A program made the translations under genes and the position numbers. A DNA stretch of 41,163 nt from a virus. The first letter of the stretch is position 1; every line of letters begins with the position of its first letter. The stretch lies in the IMG/VR virus record IMGVR_UViG_3300036852_000130, positions 1-41,163 of that record. One strand, given 5' to 3'. The notes under the pieces were generated by a model that was given only the letters and a program-made list of their open reading frames with translations, did no database searches and had not been told where the DNA came from. This document shows, piece after piece, positions 36,874 to 41,163 of this stretch.

Positions 36874-37083
36874 ATGAATGAACTTCAAATCCAGCGCGCT
36901 CCGGGTGCCCAAACGTGCTGCGACCCCGCCGGCAGATTGTGCGGGCTGGCGGTGCAGCCCGTGCCGCTCTCGCAACTCGTCCGCGTCGCTGTCGCGCGCG
37001 GCGAAGGCACCGAGCCGCAAATCCGCGAGCGCATCGAGGACATGATCGCGGGCGGCCTGCTCATCGAAATTGAAGGGAGCTAA
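36874..37083 (+). CDS. Small hypothetical protein between tail tip and fibre
   Basis: A 69-residue protein; GAGGATTC precedes ATG 36874 at 5-10 bases. Contains CCDPAGRLCGLA and a C-terminal acidic helix (IRERIEDMIAGGLLIEIEGS). Three cysteines near the N-terminus. Not recognised. Small genes at this site in related siphophages are often tail components or assembly chaperones; no direct evidence here. Confidence 0.55.
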   Translation: MNELQIQRAPGAQTCCDPAGRLCGLAVQPVPLSQLVRVAVARGEGTEPQIRERIEDMIAGGLLIEIEGS

Positions 37084-37086
37084 CGC

Positions 37087-40000
37087 ATGGCTACCTACCT
37101 CGGTCGATTTCAGATTCTCGCCAAGCCGGAGAGTGAATGGTCCTCGGCAAACCCGGTCCTGCTCAACGGCGAATTCGGCGTTGCCGACACGGGCTCGAGT
37201 TTCCCCGTGCTCAAAGTGGGCGACGGCGTGCGACCGTGGACCGTGCTGCCGGCCATCGTGGGCGGCGGTGGTGCGCCACAAGGCATGTACGTCGTCGGCA
37301 CCACCACGACATTGCCGCCCGGCTCGTTCGCCACCGTCGTCATCGATAACGGCGTATCGCCGCCCACGATCAGCTTCGGCATTCCGGCCGGGCCTGCGGG
37401 TCCGCCCAACACGCTGAGCATTGGCACGACCACGACCGGCGCGCCGGGCACGCCCGCGAGCGCGACCATCACGGGCACGGCACCGAATCAGACGTTGAAC
37501 TTGGTGATCCCGCGTGGCGACCCGGGTATTCCCGGCGAACAGGGCGCGGACGGCGCGACGGGTCCTGTGGGGCCTCCCGGCCCGCCGAACACACTGACCA
37601 TTGGCACGGTGACGGCGAGCCCTCCCGGCGATCCCGCTGATGCGTCGATCACCGGCACAGCGCCGAATCAGGTGCTCAACCTCGTTCTGCCGCGCGGCGA
37701 TCCGGGCCCGCCGGGGCCTCCGGGCTCCGTGAGCTTTGCAAACCCGACTGCGCTTGTCGGTCTCGCTGCTGTCAACGGATCGAGCACGGACGCGATGCGC
37801 TCGGACGCCGCGCCCGCACTGTCGCAGGCGATCATTCCGACATGGACCGGGGCGCATACGTTCAACGCCGCCGTGAACTTCGCCAGCCTGTTCCTGCTCG
37901 CGGGCGCCGCAGGCATCGCCGGGCAGGTGCTCGCATCGCAGGGCACGGGATTGCCAGCTCAGTGGATAACTCCGTCGACGGGAACACCGGGCGGAGCGAA
38001 CACGCAGATTCAGTACAACAATGCCGGGGCCTTCGCGGGCAGCGCGTTGTTCACCTGGAACGATGGCGCCGCCACGCTTTCGGTCGGCAGCTCGGCGGTG
38101 CCGCCGTTCATCACCACGCCGTCGACCGCTGGCGCCGGCACTACGTTGACCTTGCAGGCGGGCGCCGCCACGGGCGCGGGCAACGCGGGAGGCATGACCG
38201 ACATTCAGGGAGGCGTGCCGGCCGATGGCAACGGCGGACATGTGCGGATCAATGCGCGTCCTGGCGTTGGCACGAATCGGGGCGGCGGCGATCTCTATCT
38301 CAATTCCGGTGCGAACACGGGCACGGGCGTCGCCGGCAGCGTGATCATCACCGTGGGAGGCATCGCCACTGGCACGCAGGGCGCTTTCAACGTGCGTACG
38401 GGCACGGGTGCAGTAGATAGACTTTTCATCAACGGCAACGGGTCTTGGGGCCTCGGCGCGGCGGCGACGGTGGGCACCTCGGGGCAAGTGCTGACTTCGC
38501 AGGGAGCCGCGCCGCCCATCTGGTCAACGCCAGCGGGTGGTGCCCCGGGCGGCTCCAACACTCAGGTTCAATACAACGCCTCGGGGGCTTTCGCAGGCAG
38601 TGCGGGTCTGACGTATGACGCGGGCACCTCGACGTTGCAGATTCAGGGAAATAGCAACGTCTGGGGCACCGAGATATGGCCCAACGGCTCGCAGGCCACG
38701 CCGACCACCGGGCAGACGCTCAACATGGCGGCCAACAAGCGCTACCTGTATCTCGTGCCTGCCGGTACACTCGCCACGCTCACGGTGAATCTACCGGCGA
38801 GCCCCGTTGACGGCCAAGTCGCCGGCATCCTAACTACACAGACCATCACAGCGATCACCATCGGTGCGCAAGGCGGCGGCTCTGTCACAACCTCCGTCAC
38901 CTCGCTGCCGGCGAATACCGCCGTGCACTTCATGGCCTTTTCGGGAGTTTGGCGGCAATGGAGCGGAGTCGTCGCGGGCGGCGGCGGCGGCACGCCGGGC
39001 GGCGCCAACACGCAGATTCAATACAACAGCGCGGGCGCGTTCGCCGGCAGCGCGAAATTCACGTGGGACAACACAGGTGGCGGCACGCTGACGTTCGGTA
39101 ACGCGGGCAATCAGACGATGGTCACCGCCGTTACCGGCGCCGATTTTCGCATTCAGGGCGCGAACGGTGCTCCGGGCAGTGCTCTGGTGCTGCTCGGCGG
39201 GCAAGGGACTGGCTCCGGAAATGGCGGGTTGTTAGACCTGCGCGGCGGCGCCGTCGCCGGAGCCACCGCAGTTCCTGGCGGCGTGTCGATCAGGGGCGGC
39301 GGGAGCGCCTCCAACGCGACCGGTGGCGTCGTTACCATCCAGGGTGGCGACGGCGAAGGTGCCGGCAACAATGGCGGTGCTGTCACGATCAGTGGCGGAC
39401 AATGCAACGGCGTGGGCGGTGGCGGCGGCGCGCTCACTTTGCAGGGTGGCGCGCCGGCCGCCGACGCTAACGGTGGCATCGTCCTAATCAATGGGCGCGC
39501 GGGCGTTGGCACGAATCGCAACGGTGGCGCCGTCAGCATTTCGGGCGGCGTGAACACCGGCACCGGCATTGGGGGCAACGTAACTATTACGGCTGGCGCC
39601 GCCGCGACCGGCACGAATGGCTATCTACTGTTCCGCACCGGCAATGGATCGCCGGACAGGCTCTACATCAATGGCAACGGATCGTGGGGTCTTGGGGCCG
39701 CCGCCACGGTCGGCACATCCGGGCAAGTGTTGACCTCGCAGGGCGCCGCGCCGCCAATCTGGACCACGCCATCGGGGGGCGTCACGCCCGCCGCGCTCAC
39801 GCGAGTCGACGACACCAACGTCACGCTGACGCTCGGCGGCACGCCTGCCACGGCGCTCCTACAGGCAACGTCGCTCACGCTGGGCTGGACTGGCACGTTG
39901 GCGGTCGCACGCGGTGGAACGGGCGCGGGCACGTTGACGGGGTACGTGAGGGGCAACGGCACTTCCGCGTTCACGGCGGTCGCCACCATCCCATATTCCG

Positions 40001-40686
40001 ACATCACGGGCGGGCCAGCCGCTGTAACGGGCGCGAACCCCACGGCCACGATTGGTCTTGCTGCCGTCAACGGCAGCGCCGGGACGTTCATGCGCAGCGA
40101 CGCGGCTCCGCCGCTGTCGCAGGCCATCGCGCCGACGTGGACGGGCGCTCATCAGTGGACGGGGAATGCAAACCCGGTTCGCATGGCTCACGACACCGCA
40201 TTTATCTCGTTTTACAACTCCGCCAATAGCACGCGCACCGGCTATCTACAGTTGAACGTGGGCGCGGCTTCCGTGCTTGCCATCGAACAGAATCAGGCGA
40301 TGCAATTTCATTTGAACGGCGCCCTTCGGTTCACGTTCTCCGCCGCAGGCGCGTTCACGGCTACGGCGGGCATTGTCGCTACTACGGGCTCGTTCAGCAG
40401 CACGGGGTCGTTCGGCGGTCAGTGCAGCGCCGGGAGTTTCCAGACCACCTCGCAGCGCGCTCTCAAGCGCGAGACCGGCCGGCTGTCCGGAGTCGCGGAT
40501 GTGCTCGCGCGCCTGCGGCCGCTGCTCTATCGACTGCTGGATGGCGATGACCGTGAACAATTAGGGCTCATCGCGGAGGAAGTACATGAGGTATGCCCGC
40601 AGCTCTCGGACGGAAAAACCGTTGCCTATGATCGGCTGGCGCTGCTGCTGCTGGCCGATTGGCAGGCGCAGCGTGCTGCGGCTTGA
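37087..40686 (+). CDS. Long tail fibre with Mtd_N-like start and S74 chaperone end
   Basis: A 1199-residue protein. Residues 1-55 (WSSANPVLLNGEFGVADTGS, then LKVGDGVRPW) resemble the Mtd_N attachment domain. Residues 90-220 have collagen-like GPP and PGIP segments. The shaft holds repeated blocks, including three copies of GANTQIQYN-AGAFAGSA and two of NGNGSWGLGAAATVGTSGQV. The last 90 residues (SQRALKRETGRL, then LGLIAEEVHEVCPQL) form a peptidase S74 intramolecular chaperone, whose Ser-Lys dyad (SQRALK) would cleave itself after trimer folding. Two heptamers (39621, 40242) and one in reverse (38414) lie within. Confidence 0.9.
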   Translation: MATYLGRFQILAKPESEWSSANPVLLNGEFGVADTGSSFPVLKVGDGVRPWTVLPAIVGGGGAPQGMYVVGTTTTLPPGSFATVVIDNGVSPPTISFGIPAGPAGPPNTLSIGTTTTGAPGTPASATITGTAPNQTLNLVIPRGDPGIPGEQGADGATGPVGPPGPPNTLTIGTVTASPPGDPADASITGTAPNQVLNLVLPRGDPGPPGPPGSVSFANPTALVGLAAVNGSSTDAMRSDAAPALSQAIIPTWTGAHTFNAAVNFASLFLLAGAAGIAGQVLASQGTGLPAQWITPSTGTPGGANTQIQYNNAGAFAGSALFTWNDGAATLSVGSSAVPPFITTPSTAGAGTTLTLQAGAATGAGNAGGMTDIQGGVPADGNGGHVRINARPGVGTNRGGGDLYLNSGANTGTGVAGSVIITVGGIATGTQGAFNVRTGTGAVDRLFINGNGSWGLGAAATVGTSGQVLTSQGAAPPIWSTPAGGAPGGSNTQVQYNASGAFAGSAGLTYDAGTSTLQIQGNSNVWGTEIWPNGSQATPTTGQTLNMAANKRYLYLVPAGTLATLTVNLPASPVDGQVAGILTTQTITAITIGAQGGGSVTTSVTSLPANTAVHFMAFSGVWRQWSGVVAGGGGGTPGGANTQIQYNSAGAFAGSAKFTWDNTGGGTLTFGNAGNQTMVTAVTGADFRIQGANGAPGSALVLLGGQGTGSGNGGLLDLRGGAVAGATAVPGGVSIRGGGSASNATGGVVTIQGGDGEGAGNNGGAVTISGGQCNGVGGGGGALTLQGGAPAADANGGIVLINGRAGVGTNRNGGAVSISGGVNTGTGIGGNVTITAGAAATGTNGYLLFRTGNGSPDRLYINGNGSWGLGAAATVGTSGQVLTSQGAAPPIWTTPSGGVTPAALTRVDDTNVTLTLGGTPATALLQATSLTLGWTGTLAVARGGTGAGTLTGYVRGNGTSAFTAVATIPYSDITGGPAAVTGANPTATIGLAAVNGSAGTFMRSDAAPPLSQAIAPTWTGAHQWTGNANPVRMAHDTAFISFYNSANSTRTGYLQLNVGAASVLAIEQNQAMQFHLNGALRFTFSAAGAFTATAGIVATTGSFSSTGSFGGQCSAGSFQTTSQRALKRETGRLSGVADVLARLRPLLYRLLDGDDREQLGLIAEEVHEVCPQLSDGKTVAYDRLALLLLADWQAQRAAA

Positions 40687-40701
40687 GAGGAGACCGAAGC
40701 C

Positions 40702-41163
40702 ATGACGGTCAACTACAGGAATTCAGCCGGCGTCGATCTCGACCTGTTGTTCAAGCCGCGCACGAGCGCCGCCGCCGCGAACACCGAATTTCTCGACTCA
40801 GCGGGGGTCGACTTGAGCCAACGATACGAACCGATTGGCTCGACCACCGCGCGCCCGAACGTCAACTATCGCAACACGGCGGCGGTTGATCTCTCGCAGG
40901 TGTTCATGGACATCAATACGGCGCCGATCCAGATCAATCAAACTCTGGGCGCCGCCAACTCCGGGACACTCACCGGCTATCGCAACAGCGCGAGCGGCTA
41001 TGGGGCCATCGGCAGTCTGACGGGGACTGCGGAGTGGACCATCGGCGGGGTGACCTATCGATTGGAGCAATGCACTTCGAGTACCACGCTCTCGGGCGAC
41101 ATTCTGATCCGCGTCAGCAATGCCACGGTCACGCCGCCGAACACTGACGCGTGCTTTACGTTC
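40702..41163 (+). CDS. N-terminal part of distal tail protein (continues at 2-307)
   Basis: ATG 40702 follows GAGAGGAGA. The 154 codons here join in frame with positions 128-307 to give 213 residues. Three copies of a short unit (VNYRNSAGVDLDLLFKP, EFLDSAGVDLSQRYEP, VNYRNTAAVDLSQVF) lie in residues 3-70, perhaps forming a trimeric shaft. The gene directly follows the fibre gene, supporting a fibre-tip or fibre-connected role. No known domain is certain. Confidence 0.7.
   Translation, partial: MTVNYRNSAGVDLDLLFKPRTSAAAANTEFLDSAGVDLSQRYEPIGSTTARPNVNYRNTAAVDLSQVFMDINTAPIQINQTLGAANSGTLTGYRNSASGYGAIGSLTGTAEWTIGGVTYRLEQCTSSTTLSGDILIRVSNATVTPPNTDACFTF
41037..41163. repeat. Terminal direct repeat, right copy
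   Basis: Exact copy of 1-127; see the left copy. It shows that the contig is circular. Confidence 0.95.

Larger units (their letters stand above)
1564..40248. repeat. Dispersed heptamer CTATCTA / TAGATAG, 19 sites
   Basis: CTATCTA on the plus strand at 4363, 9642, 10461, 14396, 16890, 20518, 26674, 28110, 31689, 33147, 39621 and 40242; TAGATAG on the plus strand at 1564, 7410, 11979, 14633, 18114, 22794 and 38414 (first base given). The base after CTATCTA is C or T in 17 of 19. For a genome near 63 % GC I estimate about two sites by chance; counted by eye. In genes it occurs in all three frames, using rare codons. Spacing averages about 2 kb. Confidence 0.7.

Noticed and set aside
1942-39235. 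Frequent GTTAG/CTAAC words (about 45 sites) that at first looked like a second dispersed motif
   Set aside because: For a 5-mer with this composition I expect nearly the same number (about 49), so there is no clear enrichment.
37087-40686. Diversity-generating retroelement target in the Mtd_N-like fibre
   Set aside because: No reverse transcriptase, template repeat or accessory gene is seen in the window.

Overview
The window is one complete phage genome. Bases 1-127 are repeated exactly at 41037-41163, so the contig closes into a circle of about 41,036 bp, and one tail gene (40702 through the join to 307) is split by the ends. High GC content, Shine-Dalgarno starts, frequent GTG/TTG starts and dense ATGA/GTGA overlaps suggest a temperate siphovirus (long non-contractile tail) of a high-GC proteobacterium. 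The host cannot be named from the sequence.

Layout. (1) 572-5819, leftward: an operon of small early/accessory genes (3803 down to 992) behind a palindromic operator, then an AlpA-type excisionase candidate and a P4-like tyrosine integrase. (2) 5820-6334: a regulatory and possible attachment region with 10-bp-period CTGAGAC iterons. (3) 6335-11192, rightward: small accessory genes, many cysteine-rich, a solitary HigA-like regulator and a protein with two AlpA-like helix-turn-helix domains; the genes from 8018 to 11192 overlap end to end. (4) 12167-11189, leftward: a zinc-ribbon protein and an XRE-like regulator, the best candidate repressor. (5) 12338-17788, rightward: VRR-NUC nuclease, zinc-finger proteins, a protein with a RAMP-like glycine loop, an 830-bp array of degenerate CGGCAGGCA units, a ParB-like protein, an ABC-ATPase/GNAT fusion and an HNH nuclease. 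(6) 18129 through the join to 578: terminases, protease, capsid, portal, connectors, tail tube, tape measure, lambda-like tail tip and fibres.

The late genes work as in HK97/lambda-type phages: HNH plus TerS/TerL package DNA, an HK97-fold capsid matures with a U35-like protease, and the tail is built on a 641-residue tape measure with a J-like tip. The portal gene lies after the capsid gene, and a collagen-like/coiled-coil protein sits between portal and connector. I recognise no DNA polymerase, helicase, primase or replication initiator, and no endolysin or holin in the usual place.

The most unusual signals are at the DNA level: (a) 19 dispersed CTATCTA/TAGATAG heptamers, about one per 2 kb, kept in every reading frame with rare codons; (b) the CGGCAGGCA array abutting the ParB-like and ABC-GNAT genes; (c) three copies of a 17-bp palindrome, TAGGACA-N3-TGTCCTA; (d) three near-identical 25-bp hairpin elements around the terminase and protease genes; and (e) the CTGAGAC iterons at two regulatory intergenic regions.
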